Shown here: in pieces, positions 11,821 to 24,643 of the stretch | Position numbering within the stretch: position 1 is the first letter of the stretch | Layout of the letters: every line of letters starts with the position of its first letter | Source of the DNA: Klebsormidium nitens | Lineage: Eukaryota; Streptophyta; Klebsormidiophyceae; Klebsormidiales; Klebsormidiaceae | Length of the DNA: 64,000 bases | Direction of reading: 5' to 3' | Assembly: GCA_000708835.1 (NCBI GenBank) | Contig: DF236999.1 | Coordinates: forward strand, 127,876-191,875 | Notes under the pieces: generated by a model | The model's input: the letters and a program-made list of their open reading frames with translations, nothing else | What the model was told of the DNA's origin: nothing | Databases searched by the model: none | Program-made: the position numbers and the translations under genes

Positions 11821-14800
11821 TCACTTTGTGCCTTTATTCAACACCCTCAGAGCCGCATACGCCAAGAATCGGTAGCCAATGAGCATGATGATAAGGGCCA
11901 TCGCCTCAATGCCGCCCCCTCCCAAGGGCACCCCGTGCAGTGCAGGGGCGTTCTGGATGAGGCACGTGTTGTCGGGGCTCGCTCCAGGACACTCGTATGC
12001 GGACTTCGGGTCGTACTGGATCTTCAAAAGGAGCTGCCAAAACGAGGACAATACAAGATCACAAAATCTCCTCAGAATCAGGCCCACCGATCAGCACAGC
12101 GCGGAAAGTAAGGTACTTGAAGTGGTCGGATGACTCGCTGAGAAGCTACGAGACTCTTGCTACAACTTGCAAACTGGCGGCAACCAACAATTGCGCAAAC
12201 AGAAGGATGCAAATCGCAACGTCCGTTTTTACGGATCGTGAGCGGGCCATTCTTCGAGCGAGATGGCAGCACAGCAGCCGGACTGCAAGTCTACGGCTGC
12301 CAATCGCATGTCTGACTTGAAGCAGCTTTGATGGCATTCACCCAAAGCGCATGAACCGGAGTCCACAAGAGAGTCGCAGGTCCTAGCACCTTCGCTTTGT
12401 GTCCTAAGGAGTCAGACAGAGCGTGGACAAGGAGAAACAGTCCTCGCACGATCAGAACCGGGGACGCTGTTGGAAGGTTGCCAGTGCTGGAGTGTGGCCG
12501 GTGTCTCTTCGAATCTTAGCCTTCGATGCTTCCTCTGAAGCAAACTCTAACGGCTTAAATTCTGCCTCGGGGAACCACGAGGCTAGATGTAGATGAACCG
12601 TCAGATTGAGAACCTCGAGATCATCAGACGGTTTCATCGGACTCGAAAGCCCAGACTTACGTCACCACCACCTTTCCAACAGTGTCCCCGGCTCCGATCC
12701 TGCGAAGACTGTTTCTCCTTGTCCCCGCTCAGACAGATATAGGTAAGCAGAGGGACGCGCTTACCCGGAAGGTGTAGTAGGGGAAGGAGATGTACTTGAG
12801 CCAGCGGATCCACACCGGAATCTGCCGCACGAAGTAGCCTCCCGTCAGCAGGAACGCCAGCATGATAACGCTCGCCAGCGTCGTGGCCTGCACAATGAGA
12901 GCAGCGGCGGGGTGAGCGACACAGCAAGAAACGCGCAGAGTAGAGGAGTGGGAAGAAGTCGTGACGGCTCCCATTAGCGGACAGTGCAGCTTTGTGACGA
13001 TTCCCAGTCGTCAATTCCGACCATTTCGTGTACGAACAAGGCCGCAAAGGAGGCAAGACTTTCTTACACGCTGCATTCCCGAGAATACAGTGGCCAGCTG
13101 GCGACTCGATAGAAACACGAGACGGAGGAAGTGTCGCCCGCCCGCCTCACCTTCTTGAGGTCCATGACGGTGGCGCCTATGAGCAGGCCCAGGCTCTGTG
13201 ACACCAGCACCGCGAGCAGCAACGTCAGCAGGTGCAGAATGTAGGCCGCCGCTGAATGCTTCAGGTTAGCCATCCTGCAAGGACAATGACAGCGTATTTA
13301 GGCCGCTGTTGCGTAGTGCGCTGTTTAATTTCGAAGCCAGGGTTGCAGATACAAAGATTAAGAGAGCTTGGACAAGGCATGCAACGTGGCCGTTTCTCCG
13401 CTGAGCGAAAAGAGGCCATATGCAACATTCGTTGAACTAAGTGGGCGAATGGATCTTTCTATTCATACGATATGGTAGCCGCCCTCCAGATTCCAGAAGA
13501 CCTGGACTACGTTATGACGTCGGCTTTGACTGAACGTCTCTGGGCAGCGTGCGTTCAGAATCTGTGCTCCAGTCAAGACACAGCTGTAAAGAACACCAAT
13601 CACGGTAATGAAGAGCGGAAAAGTATTGAGGAGGAGCGAAACTGGTGACTGACCAGTAGACGATGATGGTGAAGACGAAGGGCATGATAAGCTCGAGCGG
13701 CATGTCCCCCACGGTGCGCGCAAAAAAGTAGGCCGTCAGCCGGTACATGCCGACGGCGCGCTCCTTGTTCAGCATCTGGCGCTCCTGCACGGGGGCACAA
13801 GAGGGCGGCGGGTTCAGCATACGAATGTAAGGGTCGGAATCAATTTGAGCAAACGAGTGGCTGCAAAGACTGCAAGACTGGTACAGGATATCCGCATCCT
13901 TCGGGTTTACAAGATTCCGATGGCTAACAAAATCAGGTCCGAAGAAACCGAAGCGTGATTAACGTCGCGAGCAGTTAGGGGAAGCCATACGAGGGACAAC
14001 TTCATTTGAAACGTGCCTGCTCGAGGATGTTAAGCTGAAGACTGCAAGCAGAAGCCGGCAAGAAACGATGCCAAACATCTTCAGTGGTCGTTTTCTCAGA
14101 TCACGTATTCGAGGCCAACCGGGCACAAAAAAGCCTTTGGAATCAATCATTAGCACTGCTACGTCATCCCAACCAAAGGTTGATAAGGGGGCTAACCTGG
14201 GGGAAGGTGAAGAGTGCAGTGAAGAGGGGGAAGAAGCCCCAGAAGGTGCTCTCGAAGAAGAGGACTGCACGCAGGATTAGAGACAATATTCAAATTTCAA
14301 GCAGATCCAGTCACAATGTGCCTGAAACCAGCCTTTTCTTATCTCTGGATGAAGGAAAGCAGACGCGTAGCACAAAAGGGATGCCTGCCAACAACGCAGT
14401 GCAACAGAGTCAGGCTGCGAGAAGGCGGCCAGTACAATCTGCGCGGTCCCGCCACTCACTTCCGGTCTGGTCGGCAATGTCTGCTTCCGTGCGGTTCTTG
14501 GAGTTGAACCAGAGGCAGCCGCAGACGACCGAGATGGCCACGATCTGCACGAAGCGGAGCCCGCCCAGCGCCTCAAAGCGGCGCTCCTTGATGCCGCGGA
14601 GCGTCAGCAGCACCTGGGAAGACGAGGAATAGCAACTGGTTAGCTTGCGGGTGCCCGAAACCTTGTGCGGATGCTCAAAGCCTGGTGCTTTCAGGATCTT
14701 GGACTACGAACGCCCCATGATGCAGAGTAGGGGAACCAAAGTGGACAGAATAAAGGTGGAGAGATGAAACAACAAAAGCAGCGGACGGTTTGAGTGGGAG

Positions 14801-17800
14801 CAAACGCAATGCAAGCGAGGGGAGAGGATGCTACCACCAGAAGCCGGAGCTCCTCGGTAGGAAAAGCGGATGACAACGAAGAATGAAACGCTCGGGAAGG
14901 CGAGCTGAAAGACAAATTATGCTCTTAGGTTATTCGGCTCCAACTGCCAAAGACGGAAGATGTCGGTACTTACGAACTGCTCGAGCCAGGAGCAGGGCCA
15001 CGTCTTCTTGCCCACGCTGCGTGCCTGGTCCTCCGCTGAGGCCGCCTGCACCAAGCACACGTAACCTGGAGTCAGCTCCGGACTTTTGAAGCTCAAATCG
15101 CTGGATCCTGGAAACTCCAAACGTAGGAAGTTCCAAGCGATTGTAATATATTTTGGTCAAGAGCGGCATGACTATAATAATCAAGAAAAGCTGGGTTGCA
15201 TGTGATCTGCAAGTCTTGGTTCAGATAGGCCAAAATTCCTGCTGCTTTTACTCTTCCTCAATTCAATTGGCAACTCCTGTTTGCAAGATTGGGCAATCAT
15301 TGAAGCGGCGGACTTTTAGAAAAGTACAACAATGGGAGACTGTTTGGTGCCGCGGCGCTCGACTCACAGGCAGGCTGTCCATTCTTTGTAGCTCGAGAGG
15401 ACCCTGGGTCTGGCCGTACGCTGTTGCCAGCTCGTCTTTCACCGCCTGAGCATTCTCAGGGCCGTCAGCGACCTCGCCCGTCGCCAGGTCCTGCAAAAAG
15501 GGGCCGAGAATCTCTTGAATCGTTATTCAAGCTTTTCGGACAAAGTAGGCCTGAATCGTTTCTCGCAGTGTTGAGACAAACTAGGGCTAAAAGAAGGTCG
15601 TCGTATGTCGTAGAATCATCAAGCTCAAGATGTTGGGAACAAGTTGTGTATGAAAACAGAGGGTGAAATGTTCAGCCCTCTGATTCAGCTAATACGAATC
15701 GCCCCATTTTCTTCAGAGCATCCGATGAGTCGGAGGAAAGTTGAGAGTTGTGTAACACTTTGTCCAGTGGACTCAAGCACCAGCGAGCATGATCAGATGG
15801 AAGGCCCCGAAAGCGACAATCTTCTCTTGCGTGTTGCTTCTCCGATATAACCCCGTCTTCTTCCAAGTAATCCACCCGAATGCTGAAATCCATTTCTGCT
15901 CCAGCGCTCAGTGGACCTCAAAGAGGATGACTCACCAGCAGATAGTCTGCGGGGTTGGTAGCATATTTGGGCGTGTACCCACGCTGCGCAAAGTAGTCCA
16001 TGGCGTTTCTGGCGGCCCCGTAGTATAGCGTGTTGCCATCGGCCAGCAGGAGCAGCTTGTCGAACATGAGGAACATCTTGCTGCTTGGCTGGTGGATGGT
16101 CGTAATCACAGTCCGGCCGCCCTGGAGAAGAAGAAAGGGAGGGGAGTGAAAATCCGGAAAGTGAGGGGGCCAAAGGAAGCACAAAAGACTGGCCATGAGG
16201 TGTCACTTCATTCCTTTTGTTCGAAAGGAAAGATACTTAGATGCCCTCAGCGACCAGTGATAAGCAGAGCAGTCAAACGGATAACCAGCGAGCACGGCCC
16301 TCGACCGATAAATGTTGCTTATGAGCCAAGCCTTTTCGGGTCCACTTCGCTGGGAGCTAAGTCGTGACGATGCTGCGAAAGAAGCCTTCCGATCCATCAT
16401 GTAACTCAGGGAGACACAATCAAGTCCCTTCTAACAAAACAAGTAACTCGACTACTAAGTATCTCAATCAGCACCCAGAGGACTTTGGGGGTTGAAGGGG
16501 CCGCCTGTTACCTTGGCAAGCTGGTCGAGAGTGGTGAGGATCCGCAGCGCAGTGGTGCTGTCCAGTCCGGACGTTGGCTCGTCCAGCAGCATCAGGCTCG
16601 GGTTGATCAGCAGCTCGTGGCCGATGCTCACGCGCTTGCGCTCGCCACCGGAGATGCCGCGCATGAACGGGCCTCCAATGATTGTGTCCTTGCACCTGGA
16701 GGAACAAAATTGATGCTCAGATCAGAAAGGGGCCCTCCAGTAAACGTGAAAGGGCAACAAAGGGCGCACTGCGCTTGGGGCTCGATGCACAAACGCTGTC
16801 CAAGAAGCAACAAGCAAAACGACTTCTTCAAGCAGTGAATGTTGGCTTGTCCATGTCATGGAGGATCCGCAAGAAAAGTGAAACACACTGTAGGCCTGTT
16901 TCCAAAAACAATCTCAAATGATTGCAAATTGCATTTCCCACAAGACTATATCCCCAGGACACCCAGAATCACCGGGTGGCTCACTTTTCAATCCCGAGCT
17001 CTTCCATAATCTCCGTTGCTCTAAGCAGCTTCTGGCCCCTCGTCAGCTCCTTGGGCAGCCTCAGCAGCGCCGCGTACTGCAGCGTCTCGCGCACCGTCAG
17101 CGTGGCATACAGCACATCGTCCTGCGTCACAAACCCCATTTGGCGCTTCATCGACTTTTGGTATGCGAGGTCGTTGTACAGGATTCCCCCCGACGCGCCC
17201 TGCCGGAGGCGCCCCCCCAGAACGTTGAGCAGGGTCGTTTTGCCAGAGCCGGAGGGGCCCAGCATCGCCAACATCTCGCCTGCGGTTAAAGAAGCAGTGG
17301 TATTTGTTCAGAAAACCTCCTTGAAGGGGAAATGGAAAAGAGTTCTCGCGCATCGGAAGCTCGCCAGTCAGAGAAGCTGGCACAACCTTTGAAAGAGGAT
17401 ACATGAGCTGACCTGAAGACAAATATGGACAGACTCTGATCATGGCTGGAAGTAAAGAGGCTGCATTGGAGCTCATTCATCAGTTTTTCAACAAGCAGGG
17501 ACCGCCTGAAGCATGAGAATCAAGCTGGGACTTCTGAGACTTCCTGCATTGGAACAACATCATTGAAAAGCACTGTTTGCAAGCCATCACACCCTCACAA
17601 ATGTCCATCTGCCAGTTGTGTGTGCATTGTCTGTGCATTTTCAGCACCACTGAGCAGTGCCGCAGTGACATTGTAACATTGACAACAGATAGAATGTCAA
17701 AAGCGCGCAATGTAACAACACACATAGCAATCAGCTTGACTTAACGTACTTTGAACATGCCCCAAGCATACGATATGACGAAGCCGTCCCAGAGATCTCA

Positions 17801-18352
17801 ATAAAAAGAGTATGTTCTGTCTGTTCGCAGACCAAGAACCAAACTACCCAGCTTCACCTTAACATAGTTCCACAATCCTGCATTCCTTGAACAGGCAACT
17901 GGATTTATACCAAATCAGTGCTCCAGGTCTGATTCCTACTAAGACAAGATACCAAACAAACAAACAAACTATCAACGTCCAGCTCATGAAAGCACCTCAA
18001 TTCATGGCGGTCCCTCACCTGGCAGCACTGCCCCACTTATCCCATGCAGAATCTCCTTCCTGACTACCCCCATTGCCTCGCCCGTCTTCTTCAGCGACAA
18101 CCGCTGAAACCACGGCTCGTGTGGACGGATGACCACTTCATATCGGACATCCCTGAACTTGACTGTGATAGGAACATCCACCCGGGCCAATGAGCTGACT
18201 TGTGACTTAAGCGGCGGCCTGCCTGCCTCAAGATCTGGCACCTGAGCGTGCCCATTTCCTTTGGTTTCTTTGGCTGAGCTCGCACCGCTCCAGGCAGGCC
18301 CCTCCCGTGTGCCATTTGCTCTTACGCCAGTATCTGGCGTTTCGGGAGCCAT
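11821..18352 (-). CDS. ABCG-family half-size ABC transporter (white-brown complex type)
   Basis: ATP-driven membrane exporter of the ABCG half-transporter type, which must dimerise; substrate unknown. Twelve exons: 18019-18352, 16985-17279, 16512-16695, 15936-16121, 15368-15490, 14974-15045, 14460-14613, 14197-14264, 13654-13784, 13151-13274, 12765-12887, 11821-12033. They sum to 2007 nt (668 aa) with all phases consistent. The nucleotide-binding domain comes first, as in all ABCG proteins: Walker A GPSGSGKT (119-126), signature ISGGER (224-229), Walker B LMLLDE (244-249) and H-loop His281 in TTIHQPSS. The membrane domain follows, including [57 protein letters not shown], and [19 protein letters not shown] with SFPYYTFR. 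A Cys-containing loop (YECPGAS..NTCLI) precedes the last helix. It looks intact; the closest plant relatives are probably ABCG21/22-like (inference). Confidence 0.95.
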
Positions 18353-19783
18353 GCCTCTCAGTCAAGAATCACAAGGCGTCTTATATCAAAAGCCCCGACA
18401 ATGCGCATGCAACAATATGAGCCTGACAACGTGCAAAATGGAGCTCTGCGTCGCTCTCTTTGCGCGGATCAAGGATCTCACTTCCTGTTCTGAAGTTCTG
18501 AGCAGACAGCCCAATCTTTCGTCACTCTACACATGCAGCTCCAGTCTCTACTACTAGTACTATATCCCGCCAACAAAACCTAAACCTGAGGCTAAGGGCA
18601 GAAATACATTGGCCGCAGTTCTGTTGGAAATCGCTAGATATTCAACTGTCGCAGTTTTCCAGTTTCCAACGGAACTGCGGGTTACATTGAACAGTTTTCC
18701 CCGCAGTTGAGTCCGCGTGACCCCCCCGAAACAGCGGCGCTGTGGTGCGCCAAATTTCAAATTGCTCAACCGTACGTACCGATTCTGCCGGTCTGCACTT
18801 CTCGGGGTCGGTACGCCTACGTGGAGGCAAACCGGTGGCCAGGAAGTCTCCAAGGTCGTCCAAGGAACTGTTAAAATGACTTCCAAAGGACCTCACCGAG
18901 GTCCTTTGGATCTCTAGCTCGCAGTTCCGTTGATTCCGGAAGATATGATCTGAAAGTCCATTTCACCGGGGGGCATTGGCCGCATAACTGCGGCAGTTCT
19001 TGATCAAGAGAGCAACTGTGTAATGTAAGCGGCAGTTCAGTTGAAAATATTCGAAAATCCAACTGAACTGCGGCCAATGTATTTCTGCCCTAAAGCATGG
19101 CGGTCGAATGGGCGCGCAACCTCACCACGTTCCCGTCTCGACCCCCTCTCCTGTTCTTCCAAAGGAATCTTGACCACAAACCGCTTCTTCAGGAAGGCTC
19201 CTTCGCTACGCTAGTGCTGAGCAGAGCGTGAGGTGGCAAGGTGCTGGCCAGAAAACGTACCCGGTACGACCTGGTATGACCGTATGGGACCGGTCGGCGG
19301 TTGCATCACGTGGTCAATCATTGCCCCGGACCGACTACGCAGTGGAGTCGGCGGCTATTTACCGGTTACCATCGACCCGCATCTCCTGAATCAAGGAAGG
19401 CCCGGGGTAGTCCGCCGAGAGACCATACATTTCAGGACGCCCCGACTCACCTCTCACTGTTGATCAGTCTGAGCCGCCTGAGCTGCGCAGAAAGCTGTAC
19501 GGTATCATGATACGGCAGGCTCGAGACTCGAGTCCGGCAGTCAGGGCCGCCTGCCTGCCGTGACTTGCCAATGTTGAATGCATCATGGCATGTACCAGAT
19601 CTTGGCGTCCGTCTCTCGAGTCTCAACCCCCTCTCAACACACTGCACAGCATTTGGTATTACCTAGTTCGTTCTCTGGGCCGAGAGTCCGAGCGTCTTCC
19701 AATTGTCCGACCTTTCTTGCTGTTTGATTTCTGCTGGCATGTCACTAGCTTAAGTTGTCTGCCATTTTGCTGCCGGTCAATAT
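18353..19783. other. divergent intergenic region containing a MITE
   Basis: Lies between the ABCG start (-) and the ERI1-like start (+). About a third of it is the 495-bp inverted-repeat element at 18596-19090. The remainder holds short tracts rich in TACCGG/GGTA words (about 19250-19300) and no recognised exon. Confidence 0.6.
18596..19090. mobile_element. PIF/Harbinger-type MITE with TAA target duplication
   Basis: A 495-bp non-coding element. Its ends are inverted copies starting GGGCAGAAATACATTG; the outer 26 bases match perfectly and similarity continues, with gaps, for roughly 100 bases inward on each side. It is flanked by TAA at 18593-18595 and TAA at 19091-19093. A 3-bp TAA/TTA duplication and TIRs beginning GGG are typical of the PIF/Harbinger superfamily. 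The middle has a 12-bp-stem hairpin (18883-18909, CCAAAGGACCTC paired with GAGGTCCTTTGG). There is no transposase frame, so it is non-autonomous. Confidence 0.85.
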
Positions 19784-22700
19784 ATGGCTCCCGTCAAGAC
19801 GAAAAAGAGGAACGGGGGCCGGTCCAACGTAGGGAACCCTAAACAGCGGCCAATAAGGAAACGTGCCGGGAGAAAGTCGCCCCTACCAGATGAAAATGCA
19901 GGGACAGCATTGCAAATTGCGATACATACCAGAGTCGAGGAACAGCAAACAACGCTGTGCATTGAGCAGACTGCAATAGTGCAGGGGCTCGTAGTGGAAG
20001 ATGGGACAAGAGTTACTTCTCAAGAAGTAGTCAAGTCCCTTGAAGTTCATGTAGAGTCTGAGATTCCTAGGACTGCCCAGAACGAATTGGACAACAATGT
20101 AGTGGTCCCGAGTGTTGATCAGGAGACTGCGGTTGTCAACCAGGAAGATGGAAGACACAATATTGGTTCCAGCAAGATCGTTGGCCCAGCTCGAAATTGG
20201 CCTCCAAGGCAAAAGCAGGTAGGTACTCTACCAAGCAGTCTGCAAATCAGAAGCTGCTTCAAGTCCTTCACTAGGTCTTGAAAGAAACTACAATGATACC
20301 TCGGTGCCAGAAAAAAAGGGAGTCACATTGCGAGATTTTGATGAATCCAGACATGAATGTTAATATCTTTGAACATCATGATTGGAAGGCTCAGGCGCCG
20401 TCTCTGCTGGAGGCCTCCTGCTACTTTTCTTGTGCAAAGCCAATGTCTTTCTTATAATGAGAGCTTGGGAGCTGGATCCAGGGGGATGCCATGTTTCGCG
20501 TTGCACCCTTGCTGATGAAAAATGGCTGACAGAACCTGAATTCTGACAGATACATCTCCAGAACAGCCCTGTCAGATGCCAAACAGCTGCATTATTGACA
20601 CTGGATGTCTGCGAGCAGAAGAAGGTATGAGCTTTCTGTCAAAAAGAGGAAGGGGGGGATGCGTCATGTATGCCCTTTAGCTCAACTTCAAGAAACGCTA
20701 TCAGAGTGTCGAAGTCTAGCATAATACCCCACGGTTTGACTGAAGAAGACCTGAACCTGCTTTGTGTGCAGCACTTTGCCTACTTTCTTGTCATGGACTT
20801 GGAGTGGACTTGTGACAAGGGGGACAAACAGCCTGGTAAGTCTTGCCACCCGGTCACGCAACTTTTCCCTGGTATACTTGCTGCATTCAATGATGTTGTG
20901 CTCAATTGAGGTCATCTTGAGGCTTCTAAGTGTCTTGGGTCACTGTGGCTCTTGGGACAAGAATCAGATGAGAGACTGCGGCACAAAGGTCTTGTCTTTC
21001 TTGGATTCTCCACTGTTTCGTGCACCTTGTGCCCCAGCAACTGTGGCTGGACACCTTGATCATCAAACAGTAACTTAAGCAATTGATTGGGTCAAGCTTG
21101 TCTTGAGGTTGGACCAGATGAATTGCTTGTGAGCTTTGCATACACATTACATCCATGTCAAATCCTGGATAAACCAGCAGCTTGAGATTCCTCTAACCTA
21201 CAGTTGTGATATAAACAGCTTCTAACTGGTTCGCCTGTTACCTGCAGAACCACAGGAGATATGGGAGTTTGCGACTGTTCTTTTCAACGCTGACACGCTG
21301 AAGATTGAGGGTACCTTCCAGACCTTTGTTCGACCAACAGAGCACCCTGTTCTGACAGACTTCTGCAAGCAAGTAACAGGTGGCAAACAAAAAGATGTCA
21401 GTAAGCAAAGCCCATGGTGTGAGTCGGTACGTCCTTCCTGCTTAGAAGTAGGTACCTGCAAAAGAATGACTAAGTCTACCCAATAACTGTGTTTGAAGGA
21501 GGCAGTGGGGACCCAAAGACTTTCGGATGTGGTTTTACATCATTTCCAACCTGCAACTGGGGAAGCAACTAGTTTAGCGTCTTACCGAAGCAGCAATACT
21601 GAATTCCTTCATGTCTTGCACGTCATTCTTTATGTGCACAAAATGGATGTGTGGTGCTCCATGCTTTGAGACCTTTCTTGGCTGCCCATAGACTTCAATA
21701 TGTTTATCTTTTTGGCTTTCAAACAGCAAGTTGGCAAAACAAAAACAAAACAAAACAAAATTAAACTCAGAAGTAACCCAACCCGCCAGCGAACTCTACC
21801 GTCTAACAAAAAAGAAGGAAAGCAACCACAGGACAATCAGGTACAAGATGTCCGTTGAGTAATGCCCTTTGGGCACTGATAAGCTTGAGCGAAGATTGAC
21901 AATGGCAGGAGCGATGCGTGTCTGCAGGTTGACCGCGGCACGTCGCTCCAGGATGCACTGGAGGCACACGACAATTGGCTCCTAGAAAAGCGCCTCTTGG
22001 ACGAAAGACAAGAGGAGGCAGTGAGGGAGAGAGAAGACATGGTCGACTTCGCAGTGGTGACTTGGTCGAGTGGAGATTGCAAGGTCAGTTCTCAAACTTA
22101 CCTGAGTTGAGTCAAGGTGTTGTAGGGGTTCTGTGTTTAGCTTTTCATCTTTTCCTTCTGTCAGGCAGTGCCTCCACTTCTTTCTGTGTTGGACACAGTA
22201 GACTCGTTTGCAACTTCTTGAAGAAAGTGGAAATCTGTCTGCTCGCTCCTGTCGTCCGTTATATCAAATTCACCGAGAGTCATCGAGCCATTCTTCTTTG
22301 AGTGGGTATTCAACGAGAGTATTCTAGCTTGGAAATCGTCGAGGATCTTCGTAAAAGGCAGCAGGTAACTTCAGTGCTTCGACAGCCTGATGTCAGCTCC
22401 GGACTCCAGTGTCCGGAGCTGACAACCAAGCTCGACAATGATTGTCTCGAACTGATGAGGCCAAGTATATTTGCTGCCAGAGACGAGCCCTGCCTGAAGG
22501 GCTGAGCTCTTTCTGTGGTTCTCTAGAATGCTCTTCGCATGTTCCCTGGACGCAGACGATTGCAAGGAATGTGGAGAGCGAGACGGGCTCACTGATGGCG
22601 ACCTCTACCTGCAGATTCTGGATGCAGAGTGCAGATACAAGAAGATCAGGAAGCCCGCCTACTTTGACAGGTAGGCTCGTTGTACGCGCTTCCAAGCTTT

Positions 22701-23435
22701 CGCACTATATGGAAATCATCGGTCGTAAGATATTCCACGCCGATTCCACGCAAACAAATGAGTGAACGTCGCTGCACCGGTCTCGGCTGTGTGAACAGCC
22801 AACTTATTGCGCACAGCTTTGTCTCCTTGGACGGATTCGTAGTCGTGAAACGCCGCTTCTTGGGCAGCCCATCTGCCCATTTGGTGCTGACGTCAGTTGG
22901 TTTACAACTTGTCAGTCTTTACTACCTTTTGGACTCCGCTGTACTATAACGACTGCTAGAAGCGAGGATAGTCAAGTTTCTACGTTCGCTTTACGAAAGT
23001 ACTCCACCCTTATTCAAGTTGGAGCAGGCTTGTTGGAAGGCGAACCTATCGAAACCCGGATGGTGGAGCTCCGAGTCGGCACACTCTGCGGGACAACAAA
23101 GATGCAGGGCCGTCTTTCTGGCTGCTATTTTGGTATGCCCATCCTGCCTAGCTAAACGTTTTTCCACTTGGTGTCTGCAGGTGGATCGACTTGCGTGAGT
23201 TTTGGACCCGTATGCCAGGGTATCGAGACGTCGAATACGTTCTCCAGGGTGGCCTAGAGGCGCACGTGGAGTATTCTGGCTTGGAGTGAGAGGGCCGTGC
23301 ACACTCAGCCATTGACGATGCCAGGAATACGGCACGTCTGGCTGCGGCATGATCCAAAAAGGGCAGCTGCTCCAAATGGGGCGACATAAGCTGGATGCTG
23401 ACGGCACGTACATACCAGATTATAACGTATGGTGA
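19784..23435 (+). pseudogene. ERI1: ERI1-like DEDDh 3'-5' exonuclease, disrupted
   Basis: ERI1-type enzymes trim structured RNA 3' ends (histone mRNA, 5.8S rRNA, small RNAs). Exons: 19784-20218, 20772-20835, 21248-21396, 21928-22083, 22615-22670, and 23181 to the end. Exon 1 encodes a basic, low-complexity N-terminus. Exon 2 carries ExoI (LVMDLEWTCDKG; Asp154, Glu156). Then come EIWEFATVLFNA, FQTFVRPTEHPVLTDFC and ExoII (VVTWSSGDCK; Asp266), followed by AECRYKKIRKPAYFDR. The last exon reads WIDLREFW, then SGLE, then TGA at 23287-23289, where the family has Trp, directly before the ExoIII block EGRAHSAIDDARNTARLAA. A second lesion follows: the continuation MIQKGQLLQMGRHKLDADG is one frame off from about 23347 and ends at TGA 23433-23435. 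The readable product is 322 aa and lacks the catalytic His and final Asp. All splice sites and upstream frames look intact, so the damage appears recent or could be a sequencing error. Confidence 0.85.
22392..22423. repeat. perfect 13-bp-stem hairpin in an ERI1-like intron
   Basis: GTCAGCTCCGGAC (22392-22404), a 6-base loop TCCAGT, then the exact complement GTCCGGAGCTGAC (22411-22423). The same 13-base arm also occurs at 15071-15083, inside an intron of the ABCG gene. Function unknown. Confidence 0.7.
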
Positions 23436-24643
23436 TGAATTGAGGTAGTGATTGGGAATCGCTAATCCCTTAGATGCGGCTGCATGCTGCAGGCTATGCA
23501 GTTTGGTGTTGAACAAGACGCTTTGACTCCTAGCTAGACTATTATGAAGACTATGGCTTGATTGGTTGGTTCACTATTTACGGTTGATAACATGTAGACC
23601 TGCTATTAGGTTACGGCGGGCCCGTACTAAGTCAACAATTGACGTTGGCTTATGCATTCTACGTATTTTTCAGTGCAGTCCTAGGAGAAGACGCTCTGAA
23701 CTCAGGCTTGGTGGATAGACTACGTCATAAACTTGAACCGTCAGTAGAAGATTGATATAATTTATCTGTTCGGAGTCTGCAGTCAAGGTTGCCGGCAATG
23801 GCCTGCACGGTCACTAGACAGATCATTCGAGTCGACGTTGATTTTGACCAGACGAGCCGAAAGTTATAAGAGACGATCCGTAATCAAAGATTTAAGTATG
23901 TTTTTGGGCAACCCAATCGGACAAATGATGCAACAGCAGAGCTCAGTCTTGCCGCCGTCTGTGGGAGCGGAAACGCCGCGTCGCGGTGAACCACCTGCTC
24001 TCAGCGCGCGCGCAGGCTGTAGCCGCCATGACCCGCCGGATCAATGCAGACCGTCCGCAGGGCAGAAAAAGTAAGAGATACTACAAACGAGTACGGTTAA
24101 GGGAGCCCATGACGACGTGTCGTACTGCACGTGCGTGACTGCACGTCACTGCCGGCCGGGAGCAAACACGACATGTTTTCATAATATCTTTTGTTCAAGT
24201 CCGACATGTCCCGGGCCGAGCTCTTGAGTCCGGATGATTATATGCAGACGTGATCGCTTCCGCCATTTAGAGTCGCACGACCGGATTCGATGAAACTCAA
24301 AGGGCAGATCTACTGTTAATCATATCAGCATTCCCACGAGCTCCTTGGGTTTCTTCCCCAGAAATCTTGAACCCAGGACACAAACTATCTGCGAATGCAT
24401 GCTACACACACAGCGTATGCTCCGCACAGCTGCACTGGCCTTGTTATGTTTCCTGTTCATCCTACTAATTGGTAACCATGCTTATACGTAACCTACATAT
24501 CTCACAGTGTCTAAGAATTTCCGGAGGCAAGTTCTTGCCTCGATCTCGCGTAGCAATGCTAAATCTTTATAACGTGTCCGACATTGCAACTCGTGGATAT
24601 TTGTGAAGACTTGTAAATTTTTCTTGAGGAATCTACACATAAG
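23436..24643. other. convergent intergenic region
   Basis: Lies between the end of the ERI1-like pseudogene and the 3' end of the GAT1_2.1 gene. No conserved exon, repeat array or RNA gene was recognised. Short open frames here (for example around 23838-24074) show no family resemblance. Confidence 0.6.

Noticed and set aside
23287-23289. TGA in the ERI1-like gene read as a selenocysteine or other recoding
   Set aside because: The family has Trp here, no SECIS-like element was noted, and a separate frameshift follows, so disruption is the simpler explanation.
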